From NCBI RefSeq assembly GCF_009497655.1, contig NZ_CP023317.1, positions 3,687,501 to 3,751,500 of the forward strand: 64,000 nt of DNA. Direction: 5' to 3'. The translations under genes and the position numbers were made by a program. Below are positions 27,331 through 35,574 of the stretch, in pieces. The notes below the pieces were generated by a model. The model was not told where the DNA came from. It did not search any database and saw only the letters and a program-made list of their open reading frames with translations. The DNA comes from Priestia megaterium (GTDB lineage Bacteria > Bacillota > Bacilli > Bacillales > Bacillaceae_H). How positions within the stretch are numbered: the first letter of the stretch is position 1; each line of letters starts with the position of its first letter.

Positions 27331-27375
27331 AAAAGCGCAAAGACACGGGATCAGTCCCATCGTCTTTGCGCTTTT
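27331..27375 (-). terminator. Terminator of the YqiG-like gene
   Basis: Long stem AAAAGCGCAAAGAC/GTCTTTGCGCTTTT with an inner GGGA/TCCC pairing. Confidence 0.85.
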
Positions 27376-27386
27376 CTGTCTTTCTT

Positions 27387-28514
27387 TTAATCTTCAACCG
27401 GGAACCAGCCTGGTGTGTTAATAACGGCTTGCCACAGCGGGTCAGGAATCACAAGCTTTTCCTGATCTTTTTTGCTTAATGTTGTCACAATTTCATTTTC
27501 ACGGCCTTCTTTTACTTTTTGAACCCAGTCTGGATCCATAATTAATTCGCGGCCAATCGCAAGCAGTGGAATGCCCGTTTCAAGAGCGGCTGCTGCTTCG
27601 GCTGCTGTATGAATAGAACCTACGCCCATTACAGGTACACGGCTTCCTACTCGCTCTTGAATAATTTCAATACGTGAACGAGTATCTTCCACGCCTCGGC
27701 GCGGTTTTGACCAGAATTCCATTAGCGATACGTGAAGGTAATCAAGGTCTTTTTCTGCTAGTGCATCGACTAACTTCAACGTATCAGCCATTGTAATTCC
27801 TGGCGTTTCAGGCTCTTCTGGCGAGAAGCGATAGCCTACTAAAAATGATTCTTTTGCATGCTTAGAAACGGCTTGCTTTACTTTGTCTACGATTGCAAGC
27901 GGGAATGTTAAGCGTTTTTCTACGCTGCCGCCCCATTTATCTTCGCGGCGATTAGAATGCGGAGAAAAGAACTGCTGAATTAAATAGTTATTTGCTCCGT
28001 GAATTTCAACTCCGTCAAATCCTGCTTCAATGGCACGGCGCGTCATTTCACCAAAATCGTGAATAATGCCTTCAATTTCTTCATTTGTTAACTCTCGAGG
28101 TACCGGAGCTCCTTCTTGTTCTGCAGCAACAGCACTTGCGCTAACAACCTCTCCATTTGGAACAAGCTCAGGCGGACACATGCGGCCTCCGTGAAAAATT
28201 TGAAGAACTGCTTTTGCTCCTTGATCTTTAATGGCTGTTGCTAATCGACGCAGGCTAGGAATCATTTCATCGCTGTCTGCAGCAAACTCTCCGTGAAATC
28301 CTTTTCCGTTCGCCGTTCCGTATGTACATGCTGTAATGACCATGCTAACACCTTTTGAACGTCGTACGTAGTAGTCTACTTCTGCATTTGATACTGTCCC
28401 ATCTTCATTTGATGAAAAATTTGTCATAGGAGCAAGAATAACGCGGTTATCTAATTTGATGCCATTTGAAAAAGTAAATGGCTGTAAAAGCGGCTCATAC
28501 TTTTTATTTGTCAT
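27387..28514 (-). CDS. NADH-dependent flavin oxidoreductase (Old Yellow Enzyme family, YqiG-like)
   Basis: FMN enzyme of 375 residues with the OYE barrel: RVILAPMTNFSSNEDGTVS, then HGGRMCPPEL, then GFDGVEIHGANNYLIQQFFSPHSNRREDKWGGS (substrate-binding His-x2-Asn), and PVMGVGSIHTAAEAAAAL near the FMN phosphate. It reduces activated double bonds such as enones or quinones. The start is ATG 28514 after TTGGAGGG; the frame extends 28 codons upstream without a site. A striking inverted repeat and a sigma-A promoter lie upstream, so regulation by an electrophile- or quinone-sensing repressor is plausible. Confidence 0.9.
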   Translation of the reverse strand: MTNKKYEPLLQPFTFSNGIKLDNRVILAPMTNFSSNEDGTVSNAEVDYYVRRSKGVSMVITACTYGTANGKGFHGEFAADSDEMIPSLRRLATAIKDQGAKAVLQIFHGGRMCPPELVPNGEVVSASAVAAEQEGAPVPRELTNEEIEGIIHDFGEMTRRAIEAGFDGVEIHGANNYLIQQFFSPHSNRREDKWGGSVEKRLTFPLAIVDKVKQAVSKHAKESFLVGYRFSPEEPETPGITMADTLKLVDALAEKDLDYLHVSLMEFWSKPRRGVEDTRSRIEIIQERVGSRVPVMGVGSIHTAAEAAAALETGIPLLAIGRELIMDPDWVQKVKEGRENEIVTTLSKKDQEKLVIPDPLWQAVINTPGWFPVED

Positions 28515-28553
28515 TTTATTTCCCTCCAAAAATGATACGGTCAAAAATAGTGG

Positions 28554-28592
28554 CATATTATAGGTAGAGACTGTTTTCTTTCCTATAATATG
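28554..28592. promoter_or_regulatory. 11-bp inverted repeat in the YqiG-like gene leader
   Basis: CATATTATAGG (28554-28564) and CCTATAATATG (28582-28592) are perfect inverted arms with a 17-bp spacer. Each arm also contains TATAAT on the gene's strand. It is a candidate operator or overlapping promoter. Confidence 0.6.
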
Positions 28593-28627
28593 TGTCATTT
28601 AAAACTGTAACTTTAAAATATACTGTG

Positions 28628-28656
28628 ATTTTAATCTGTACAGTTTTGCCTGTCAA
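28628..28656 (-). promoter_or_regulatory. Sigma-A promoter of the YqiG-like gene
   Basis: On the minus strand TTGACA (28651-28656), a 17-base spacer and TAAAAT (28628-28633). Repeated ACTGT motifs at 28604, 28622 and 28639 surround the -10 box and may bind a regulator. Confidence 0.65.
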
Positions 28657-28676
28657 AGAATAAGACTTTCTAACAC

Positions 28677-28708
28677 AAAAAAGCACTCATATACTGAGTG
28701 CTTTTTTA
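28677..28708. terminator. Terminator of the fbpA-like gene
   Basis: Stem AAAAGCACTCA/TGAGTGCTTTT with T-runs on both strands, adjoining the fbpA-like stop codon. Confidence 0.85.
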
Positions 28709-28903
28709 TCATTGCGAAAGAGGTTCCTGATTATACATAAATGATTTTACTTTTACATATTGAGCTTCTAACTCTTGAAGTGTCAGTTCGTATAGATGCC
28801 GATTTCCTTTTTTATAAATACCAAAATTCAATAGCGCATTAATAAACCAATTTTTCTTATGTTCCGTTTCAGGCTGTGTATGTTGTTTCACGATTTCCAC
28901 CAC
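28709..28903 (-). CDS. Fur-regulated basic protein A (FbpA)-like small protein
   Basis: Small protein of 64 residues. The core KKNWFINALLNFGIYKKGNRHLYELTLQELEAQY fits the FbpA family, small basic proteins made under iron limitation that act with the FsrA sRNA in the iron-sparing response. AGGTGGTG before the GTG start gives a ribosome-binding site. I could not find a convincing Fur box in the short upstream region. The last 19 bases of coding repeat are duplicated 210 bases upstream (see 28943-29002). Confidence 0.75.
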   Translation of the reverse strand: MVEIVKQHTQPETEHKKNWFINALLNFGIYKKGNRHLYELTLQELEAQYVKVKSFMYNQEPLSQ

Positions 28904-28962
28904 CTAAGGTTCTCTCATTTTAATTTTGCAAAGCATTCGCTTTTACATAAATGATTTTACTT
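28734..28962. repeat. Direct repeat of 19 bp, 210 bp apart
   Basis: TACATAAATGATTTTACTT occurs at 28734-28752 inside the 3' end of the fbpA-like gene and again at 28944-28962 upstream of it. Confidence 0.85.
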
Positions 28963-29002
28963 CTATACGATGAAAAAACGGTGAAATAGAAAGCTTTTTC
29001 AT
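28943..29002 (-). pseudogene. Short open frame ending like FbpA (possible remnant)
   Basis: A 19-codon frame MKKLSISPFFHRIEVKSFM starts two bases after the stop of the DUF4405 gene and ends in VKSFM, the same residues as near the end of the fbpA-like protein. It is either a decayed fbpA copy or a very short leader peptide. The ribosome-binding site is weak (GCGGAAAT). Confidence 0.35.
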
Positions 29003-29003
29003 T

Positions 29004-29897
29004 TTAAATTTCCGCAGCAGGACCCGTTATTTTTTTACGTCTCTTCACACCTGCTAATATTTTTTCAATATAATAAATAACAATAATAAAAACTGACATA
29101 ATAGCAAAATAAGTACCGATTACAACAAAAGGATTTGGACTTTCAAAGCCGCTTTCTTTTCCTTTCATTCCTCTTTCCGGACCTCCGCCATCGTGATCAA
29201 AGTTTGGACGTTCGTGACCAGCAGATGCCGTCGCAGAAGATTTGTTCTCGCTAAATGAATGGCGATCAAAATTCGGCTTCCCACCGCCTTTTTGCGGCAT
29301 ATCTGAGGAACTTACATTCAGTACTCTCGCTACTCCTCCAAGTTTTCCAAGAAAACCCGTTTCATTTATTTCGTATATGCCAATGACTAACAGCGCAGCG
29401 GTTGTGAGCTTAGCTGCTATGCTCAAGCTTTTCTTTGACTTTTTGAATTTCGTCATATTTTTACATACATTTATAACCCATTGCCAATGAAGACCTATGT
29501 GAGCGGCTACTAAAATTAACACTAAAAATGATACGGAAATATGCGAAACCTTAAACCACTGTTCGTTCCCAACATTAATATTTGGAAATACTACTCTTGA
29601 AATAAAAATACCGCTAATCATAATAAATGACATCGTAATCAACAGCATGATATTTAAAAAGTAACCGAACTTTGTTCTGCGCGGAAGCCTGCGGTCAAAT
29701 AATTTAACCGTAACTTTCTTTACCCACTGCCAGTTTAGCAGCACGTGGGTAAAAAAGGCGACGGCAATCGCCAACCCCGCAATTTCATGAAATGTTAACC
29801 CTCCCAATACTTGCTTGTTAAAAAACAAAACAAACGTAACGGCCATTAAAAGATCCAGTCCAAACCGGACGTACATCATCTTTTTCACTCTATTCAT
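29004..29897 (-). CDS. DUF4405 membrane protein (cytochrome b561-like)
   Basis: Protein of about 297 residues with four helices containing paired histidines (HEIAG, THVLLNW, VSHISVS, AHIGLHW), suggesting membrane-embedded haem b, as in formate dehydrogenase/cytochrome b-like DUF4405 proteins. A Ser/Pro/Gly-rich extracytoplasmic loop (about 200-250) precedes a last helix. The ATG at 29897 is chosen because AGGTGA lies five bases before it. It may carry electrons across the membrane; partner proteins are not adjacent. Confidence 0.75.
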   Translation of the reverse strand: MNRVKKMMYVRFGLDLLMAVTFVLFFNKQVLGGLTFHEIAGLAIAVAFFTHVLLNWQWVKKVTVKLFDRRLPRRTKFGYFLNIMLLITMSFIMISGIFISRVVFPNINVGNEQWFKVSHISVSFLVLILVAAHIGLHWQWVINVCKNMTKFKKSKKSLSIAAKLTTAALLVIGIYEINETGFLGKLGGVARVLNVSSSDMPQKGGGKPNFDRHSFSENKSSATASAGHERPNFDHDGGGPERGMKGKESGFESPNPFVVIGTYFAIMSVFIIVIYYIEKILAGVKRRKKITGPAAEI

Positions 29898-30061
29898 TCT
29901 CCTCACCTATGTATTTGTCAAAACAACTCCTTTTTTATATTTCTTAATGTAAGCAGAGTTGGTGAAAATTAGGTGAAACGACTGATTTTTTTACCAAAAT
30001 AACCAGTCCTGAGTTCTATAAAAGTAGAATGGAATCATTTTTGCTTTTTCGAAAATAGCTG

Positions 30062-30090
30062 TTGACAAAGAAAAAAGAAGCACGTATAGT
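30062..30090 (+). promoter_or_regulatory. Sigma-A promoter of the T-box/permease unit
   Basis: TTGACA (30062-30067), a 17-base spacer and TATAGT (30085-30090), giving a start near 30097 at the head of the T-box leader. Confidence 0.8.
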
Positions 30091-30096
30091 AATGGT

Positions 30097-30398
30097 TATT
30101 CATCAAGAACTTTCAGATTTTAATCAAAAACACAGCGATTGGGAGTAGTAAAAGCTTATTATTCGGTCAAGAGAGCTACGGGTTGGTGTGACGTAGTCCA
30201 ATAATACTTTGAACTCGCCCAGGAGTGGTAATTCAGAAAGAATGCAGAAGTGTTCTCTAAGTTTTAACGTCTAACCTTCGTTATCAGGTTTTAAGCAGGG
30301 TTCTTTAAGAGCCAACAAGAGTGGTACCGCGGTTAGCTAAAGCTTATCGTCTCTTCTCTCATTTGATAATGAGGTAGGAGACGATAAGCTTTTTTTAT
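30097..30398 (+). promoter_or_regulatory. T-box leader, probable leucine specifier
   Basis: The leader has the T-box sequence AGTGGTACCGCGG (30320-30332) followed by a rho-independent terminator (30339-30353 with 30378-30392, then a T-run). Stem I can be drawn with lower helix TTGGG/CCCAG (30139-30143 with 30218-30222), upper helix TATTATT/AATAATA, an AGTA motif on the 5' side, and GAA-CTC-G on the 3' side. The specifier is then CUC (30214-30216), leucine. Uncharged tRNA-Leu would pair there and with the antiterminator bulge and allow transcription of the permease. ACU (threonine) is the shifted alternative, but CUC has the expected purine after it. Confidence 0.85.
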
Positions 30399-30424
30399 TT
30401 TATAAAAAAGTGGAGGGAAAAGTC

Positions 30425-31795
30425 ATGAAGAAGGACAACCAAGGTTTGCAGCGAACAATGACTTCACGTCACATTATGATGATGGCGCTAGGTGGAGCAA
30501 TTGGCGCTGGTTTATTTAAAGGAAGCAGCTCGGCTATTGATATGGCAGGACCATCAGTTATTATTGCCTATTTAATTGGCGGAATTATTTTACTATTCAT
30601 CATGCAAGGTCTTGCTGAAATGGCGGTTCGAAATAGTGAAGCACGAACGTTTCGTGATTTAGTTCAGTCGATTTTAGGAAGCTATCCCGCTTACTTTTTG
30701 GACTGGATTTACTGGAAAATGTGGGTGTTAAACATTGCAGCTGAAGCCGTTGTAGCCGCTATTTTTATTCAGTACTGGCTTCCTGATTACCCAATTTGGA
30801 TGCTTGCTTTAGGCGTATCCGTTATTGTTACAGCCATTAACTTGCTTTCAGTTAAAGCATTTGCTGAAACGGAATACTGGTTAGCTTTAATTAAAATCAC
30901 GGTCATTGTGATCTTTATTATCGCTGGACTTTTATTATTGTTTGTATCATTCGGTCATCATACCGCAGCGGGTTTTTCAAATTTAAGCGATCACGGCGGT
31001 TTTTTCCCAAAGGGACCAACCGGGCTAATTACGGCGATGTTAGTTGTCATCTACTCATACGGTGGAACTGAAATCATCGGAGTAACGCTAGCTGAAACAA
31101 AAAACCCTGAAAAAGTAGTACCTAAGGCTGTGCGCAGTACATTAACGCGTATCATTGCTTTTTATCTGTTCCCGTTTTTTATCATCGTGAGCTTGATTCC
31201 TTGGAATGAAGTGAACGGCGTTTCTCAAAGTCCTTTTGTAATGGTATTTAAAATGATTGGCATTCCCGGAGCAGATCATATTATGAATGCCGTGATCTTG
31301 TTAGCCGTTATTTCTTCTATGAACTCAGGACTTTACGGTTCATCACGTATTTTGTATACGCAAGCAGTAGACGGTCGAGTGCCGAAGATATTTTCGAAAC
31401 TTTCTGTTAACAAAGTTCCTGTCTATGCAATCTTAATGTGTACATCATCCCTTTATGTGGGCGTGTTGATTTCCTTATTTGCAGGAAGTAAGACATTTGA
31501 TTATTTGATGGGATCTTTAGGGTATACGGTATTGTTTATTTGGTTGATTATTGCGATTGCACACTTAAAGTCCCGCAAAGTTCAGCCAGAAGCATCGAGC
31601 AGCTACTCTGTTAAATGGTTTCCTTATACAACGTGGGCTGCCCTTATTGCACTAAGCGCTATTTTAATTGGTGTTATCTGCACAACATCCGTTGTTATTA
31701 CGACTATTACATTAGCTATCTATTTATTTATTACAGCTACGTATATCTTTAAAGGTCGTTTTTATCAATCTTCAGCAGTCAAGCACGCTAAATAA
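30425..31795 (+). CDS. Amino-acid permease (APC family, YvbW-like), T-box controlled
   Basis: Permease of 456 residues with 12 helices. The family N-terminus is RTMTSRHIMMMALGGAIGAGLFKGSSSAI and helix 6/7 holds YSYGGTEIIGVTLAETKNPEKVVPKA. The ATG at 30425 is seven bases after GGAGGG; the GTG at 30410 overlaps that site. The T-box with a CUC specifier argues for leucine or branched-chain amino-acid uptake, as proposed for YvbW of Bacillus subtilis. Uptake would rise when tRNA-Leu is uncharged. Confidence 0.88.
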   Translation: MKKDNQGLQRTMTSRHIMMMALGGAIGAGLFKGSSSAIDMAGPSVIIAYLIGGIILLFIMQGLAEMAVRNSEARTFRDLVQSILGSYPAYFLDWIYWKMWVLNIAAEAVVAAIFIQYWLPDYPIWMLALGVSVIVTAINLLSVKAFAETEYWLALIKITVIVIFIIAGLLLLFVSFGHHTAAGFSNLSDHGGFFPKGPTGLITAMLVVIYSYGGTEIIGVTLAETKNPEKVVPKAVRSTLTRIIAFYLFPFFIIVSLIPWNEVNGVSQSPFVMVFKMIGIPGADHIMNAVILLAVISSMNSGLYGSSRILYTQAVDGRVPKIFSKLSVNKVPVYAILMCTSSLYVGVLISLFAGSKTFDYLMGSLGYTVLFIWLIIAIAHLKSRKVQPEASSSYSVKWFPYTTWAALIALSAILIGVICTTSVVITTITLAIYLFITATYIFKGRFYQSSAVKHAK

Positions 31796-31836
31796 AAAAA
31801 CGCCTCCTTTGAGTCATCAGAGGAGGCGTTTTTTTA
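31794..31836. terminator. Bidirectional terminator (permease / DUF819)
   Basis: Stem AAAAACGCCTCCT/AGGAGGCGTTTTT with T-runs on both strands. Confidence 0.9.
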
Positions 31837-31837
31837 T

Positions 31838-33064
31838 TTAAAATGTTAAGTACCAATAGCCAAGTGCAAAGCCGATATAGTTACCAATAATATAGCCAAG
31901 CGTTCCTACTACCAAGATAGGACCAACCAAACTTCCCCATCCTTTAGCAATCGCCATCGCGCTTGCTGTCGTAGGTCCCCCTACCGTTGCATTGCTCGCC
32001 AGTAAAATATGTTCTAACTCAATTTTAAATACTTTTCCTAAAAGCAGCCCCACTATTAAATTACTCATCCCCACAATGAGCACAAATAGAATCAAAAGAG
32101 GTGCTTTTTCAACAATTAATGGAATGGACGCCGGCACTCCAATGACAACAAAGAAAATATAAATGAAGTATGTGCCGATTTCTTGGCTTCCGCTAATGTT
32201 TTTAAAATAAGAAGGAAACAGATAAATGACAAGAAACGTAAGTGTGGAAAGCAATAAGTATTTTTCGCTCAAAATAGTATGTAATAACGTTTGAACTACG
32301 GAAGCATTTGGACCGGCTGGAATGATTGTTCCAAACCATTCGGCTAATTTAAAAGATACAACCACTAGAAAAAATGATGTACCAATGGAAGCCGCCACGT
32401 CTTTTAACGAAATTTCTTTTTTTGCCCAATATTTTTCTGCAAGCGTATGACGATCATTTTCTCCATATTGCCTGGCCTCTACTTCTTGAATATGAGGTGT
32501 CTTAAAATGTTTCCTAAAAAACTTCATAGAAGGAACAAACATATACACGGCAAACAGTAAAGCCATGACCATATTATCAGCAACCACCGTCGCGGAAACC
32601 ATTTGACTTGATGGTTCAAATTTGGCCGTAACGGTAGCAAAGTTAACCCCTCCACCTACATAAGAAGCGCCAATAGCAGCTGCAATTTTTGCTAGTTCAG
32701 GAATATAATCTTTTAACAACAAGAAGCCTGCTGTGCTCCCTATGACCGTTCCTACTGCACAGATTAAGAAAATAAAAAGCAGTTTCCGGCTTTCTTGAAA
32801 TAATTCTTTCATATTGACTTGAAATAACAATAATGGAATGGCAAGCGGTACTAGATACGCCCAAACCGCATCATAGACTGGAGACTCTGTTGGAATAATT
32901 TTTAAATTTGATAGGATAAGCGCTCCTGCTAGCGCAATAATAGCTCCTGACAGAAAAGAAGCCCACTTATACTTTTGTTCGAGAAAAATACTAACAGAAG
33001 CCCAAATCGCTAGAATTCCCCATAGTGCCCACGTATCATCAGCTTGAATAATAGTAAAAATCAC
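31838..33064 (-). CDS. DUF819 (YjcL-like) membrane protein
   Basis: Protein of 408 residues with about ten helices in two inverted halves. Family pattern stretches include IGASYVGGGVNFATVTAKF in the first half and LLASNATVGGPTTASAMAIAKGW in the second, with their paired glycine/threonine signatures. Members are presumed transporters of unknown substrate, related to CPA/AT secondary carriers. The GTG start at 33064 follows AAAGGAGT. It is monocistronic. Confidence 0.87.
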   Translation of the reverse strand: MIFTIIQADDTWALWGILAIWASVSIFLEQKYKWASFLSGAIIALAGALILSNLKIIPTESPVYDAVWAYLVPLAIPLLLFQVNMKELFQESRKLLFIFLICAVGTVIGSTAGFLLLKDYIPELAKIAAAIGASYVGGGVNFATVTAKFEPSSQMVSATVVADNMVMALLFAVYMFVPSMKFFRKHFKTPHIQEVEARQYGENDRHTLAEKYWAKKEISLKDVAASIGTSFFLVVVSFKLAEWFGTIIPAGPNASVVQTLLHTILSEKYLLLSTLTFLVIYLFPSYFKNISGSQEIGTYFIYIFFVVIGVPASIPLIVEKAPLLILFVLIVGMSNLIVGLLLGKVFKIELEHILLASNATVGGPTTASAMAIAKGWGSLVGPILVVGTLGYIIGNYIGFALGYWYLTF

Positions 33065-33156
33065 GAGCTACTCCTTTCTTTCTTTTTAAAGAAATATAAT
33101 TTTCAGAAAATATACCTTTAAATTTTATCAATATATGCCAAATTCCGTCAATCCAT

Positions 33157-33199
33157 AAAAAAAAGCTTTCCACTCTAAAAGTGGAAAGCTTTTTTTTAT
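33157..33199. terminator. Terminator of the TetR gene
   Basis: Perfect stem AAAAGCTTTCCACT/AGTGGAAAGCTTTT with long A/T flanks. It overlaps the stop of the 188-residue TetR gene. Confidence 0.9.
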
Positions 33200-33762
33200 T
33201 TGCGAATCAGAACCGGAATCTGCTGCTGAATCTGCTGCAAAGGAGCGCTCGTTTTTTCTGTTAACGAACGCAAAATACCGCCTTCTATCAGACAGTTGAT
33301 TACAACTGCAAGCTCTCCTGCTTGCTTCTCTTGAAATCCGCTCTCTATCATTTTTTCTCTAAAAAGTTTTTCCCAATCTTGAAAAGCCACATAGCAGACT
33401 TCGCGCAGCGGTTCATTAATAAGCGCCGTTTCTCCAGCCATCAGTCCAACAGGCATACCAGCAATACTTTCTTCGTGTTCAAACTGCTTGGACAATTCTT
33501 CAATAAAATACTGAATAGCCTGTGCCGCGTCAGAAGATTTATTTAAACTTTCTTTAATTTGAACTTGGACGTATTTATTCGTATATTGAACAGCGTGAAT
33601 CGCCAGTTCTTCTTTCCCTTTTGGAAAATAATAATAAAGAGACCCTTTTGGCGACCCGCTCTCTTTAATAATTTGATTTAATCCCGTTGCATGATAGCCT
33701 TGCAGCTGAAAAAGCCGCGATGCTGTTTCTAAAATCTTATCGCGTGCATTTGCTTTCTTCAC
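33196..33762 (-). CDS. TetR/AcrR-family regulator (LmrA/YxaF-like)
   Basis: Repressor of 188 residues. The helix-turn-helix is GYHATGLNQIIKESGSPKGSLYYYFPKGKEEL (about 22-53). The C-terminal domain (SIAGMPVGLMAGETALINEPLREVCYVAFQDWE) and length match LmrA/YxaF of Bacillus subtilis, which repress drug-resistance and quercetin-dioxygenase genes in response to flavonoids. The start is GTG 33762, nine bases after GGGGAGG. Its neighbours (DUF819, racemase-like) are not drug pumps, so targets are unknown. Confidence 0.85.
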   Translation of the reverse strand: MKKANARDKILETASRLFQLQGYHATGLNQIIKESGSPKGSLYYYFPKGKEELAIHAVQYTNKYVQVQIKESLNKSSDAAQAIQYFIEELSKQFEHEESIAGMPVGLMAGETALINEPLREVCYVAFQDWEKLFREKMIESGFQEKQAGELAVVINCLIEGGILRSLTEKTSAPLQQIQQQIPVLIRK

Positions 33763-33784
33763 AAAACGATGCCTCCCCTATATA

Positions 33785-33811
33785 ATAAGTGGTTTCTATA
33801 ACACTACTTAT
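33785..33811. promoter_or_regulatory. Inverted repeat upstream of the LmrA-like regulator
   Basis: ATAAGTGGT (33785-33793) and ACTACTTAT (33803-33811) are 9-bp arms with one mismatch and a 9-bp spacer, placed just before the regulator's ribosome-binding site. Autorepression is inferred. Confidence 0.5.
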
Positions 33812-33883
33812 CATATAAGTAAATGAAATTTTTGTCAAAATAAAGTGAATATTTTACCATTTATTTTTCCTTATTTTCATTTC

Positions 33884-34522
33884 TTATGACCTAATAATTG
33901 TTTTTCTTACTTCTTCCGCTAACGGTTGAAGAGGCGTAATAATACGGTCGCTTACCTCCTCCGCCGCTTCTACCATCGAGAGCTGCGCCACTGAAACAAC
34001 AGTGTTATGCTCTTTTATTAGCTCATCTAAGACATGTTTCACCTTCTGTTTATACTTCTCTAGGTTTCCAGTCATTACTAGTTCAAAAGCACCTTCTATC
34101 ACAACAGGGTGAACTTTTATCTTTACATTTTGATAAAATGCAAATTCGTCTAGACGCTTCATCGTTCCTTCTACGGTCTCCGGATTTGTAAACACGATAA
34201 GCTGCGGTTCTTCTATTTCACATATTCGGCGAAAATAAGGCTCATCGATTTTAATAATTGGAACATCACTTGTAAATGCTTCTGGTAAAAGAGCAATGTA
34301 ATTCGTACACGTAAGTAAAATGGCATCCGCTGAACATTCTTCCATCCACTTTAACTGCTTCTCTACTTTTGCACCTGCTGACTCCGCTGCAAATTTAGGA
34401 TCGGTTTTTACCCGATGTACAAGTCCAGGGTCTACGAAATGCATACAGCTCGCAAACGGCAGCGCTTTTTCTATATAAGAGATGTTCGAATGATGAGCGT
34501 GCAGGCAAGCAATTTTCTTCAT
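33884..34522 (-). CDS. Aspartate/glutamate racemase-superfamily-like protein
   Basis: Protein of 212 residues. The LLTCTNYIALLPEAF segment (Cys72) resembles the first catalytic cysteine region of the Asp/Glu racemase and maleate isomerase superfamily. The second active-site cysteine usually found near residue 180 is absent; the equivalent stretch reads VVSVAQLSMVEAAEEV. It may therefore be a non-racemising relative (decarboxylase or binding role). Its ATG overlaps the TGA of the upstream LysR gene, so they are cotranslated. Confidence 0.65.
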   Translation of the reverse strand: MKKIACLHAHHSNISYIEKALPFASCMHFVDPGLVHRVKTDPKFAAESAGAKVEKQLKWMEECSADAILLTCTNYIALLPEAFTSDVPIIKIDEPYFRRICEIEEPQLIVFTNPETVEGTMKRLDEFAFYQNVKIKVHPVVIEGAFELVMTGNLEKYKQKVKHVLDELIKEHNTVVSVAQLSMVEAAEEVSDRIITPLQPLAEEVRKTIIRS

Positions 34523-35418
34523 CGTTTTCCTCCTGTATGATGGTCTTTGAAATACTGAATTAAAAATTCCTGGAACTTTTTCGCAACAGGAGTTAAGTAT
34601 TTATCCTTGTTCCACGCAATCCCGATTACCCTTGAAGCTGTGTCTTCTTTGAGCTTTATTTTTTTAATGCCTCGCAAGTCCACTCCCTTTATTTCAGGAA
34701 GCAAGGCAACCCCTAAATGAGCCGCTACAAAACCAATCACCGTCAAAAATTCTTCTCCTTCAAACGTAATATTTGGGACAATTTCAGCTTCTTCGAACAG
34801 CTGATCAAAAATTGTTCGGCTTCCGTATCCTTTTTTTAACGCGATAAACGATTCATGAGCCAACTCTGAAATCGAAAGCACTTGTCTTGAGGCAAAAGAA
34901 TGCGTATCAGGGACATACGCGTACAGCTCGTCTTTCCATAAATATTCCCACTGAATTCCTGCCCTAGATTCCGTTACGGAAGACATACAAAAATCAATTT
35001 CTCCCGTTTGAAGCTGATCGAGCATGATGTTCGTCGCGTTCTCAAAAATTTGAAATTGAACGTTCGGATACTCTTGTAAAAAAGCATGAACTAGTTTCGG
35101 AACGGACGAAGCGCCTAATGATTTTAAAAAAGCAAACGAAATGCTGCCGCGATGAGGATGAATCAAATCTGAAAGCTCACGTTTCGCTTCTTCCATTTCG
35201 TTTAATACTTTAGCCGTTCGTTCATAAAAAAGCCTTCCGTATCGATTTAAAATAACTTGCCTTCCTTTTCGTTCAAATAGCGGTACGCCAAGCTCTGATT
35301 CTAATTTAGAAATTGAGCGGCTGAGCGTAGGCTGCGCAATTGATAATTGTTCCGCTGCATTTGTGAAATGTTCCGTTTGAGCTACAACATTAAAATATTC
35401 GAGCTGCTGCCATTCCAT
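34519..35418 (-). CDS. LysR-family transcriptional regulator
   Basis: Regulator of about 299 residues. The N-terminal winged helix is LEYFNVVAQTEHFTNAAEQLSIAQPTLSRSISKLESELGVPLFERKGRQV, followed by a linker helix and an effector-binding domain. The ATG at 35418 has AAAGGA upstream at ten bases; the GTG at 35427 is too close to it. It overlaps the racemase-like gene and is divergent from the TauE/SafE gene at 35575, so it probably controls both. Confidence 0.9.
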   Translation of the reverse strand: MEWQQLEYFNVVAQTEHFTNAAEQLSIAQPTLSRSISKLESELGVPLFERKGRQVILNRYGRLFYERTAKVLNEMEEAKRELSDLIHPHRGSISFAFLKSLGASSVPKLVHAFLQEYPNVQFQIFENATNIMLDQLQTGEIDFCMSSVTESRAGIQWEYLWKDELYAYVPDTHSFASRQVLSISELAHESFIALKKGYGSRTIFDQLFEEAEIVPNITFEGEEFLTVIGFVAAHLGVALLPEIKGVDLRGIKKIKLKEDTASRVIGIAWNKDKYLTPVAKKFQEFLIQYFKDHHTGGKR

Positions 35419-35574
35419 TTTTTTCACATCCTTTACTTATTACATAATACTATCGATTTCATATAAATTATACATTGGACGTCATAAAAAATTCATGTTT
35501 AAATGAAGAACGTAGCACTTGCCGAAAATGTTATGTGTCTGCATAGAATAAGTGTTGAAAGAAGGAATTCGTTT

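Noticed and set aside
28904-28980. Fur box upstream of the fbpA-like gene
   Set aside because: No stretch close enough to the TGATAATGATTATCA-type 7-1-7 pattern.
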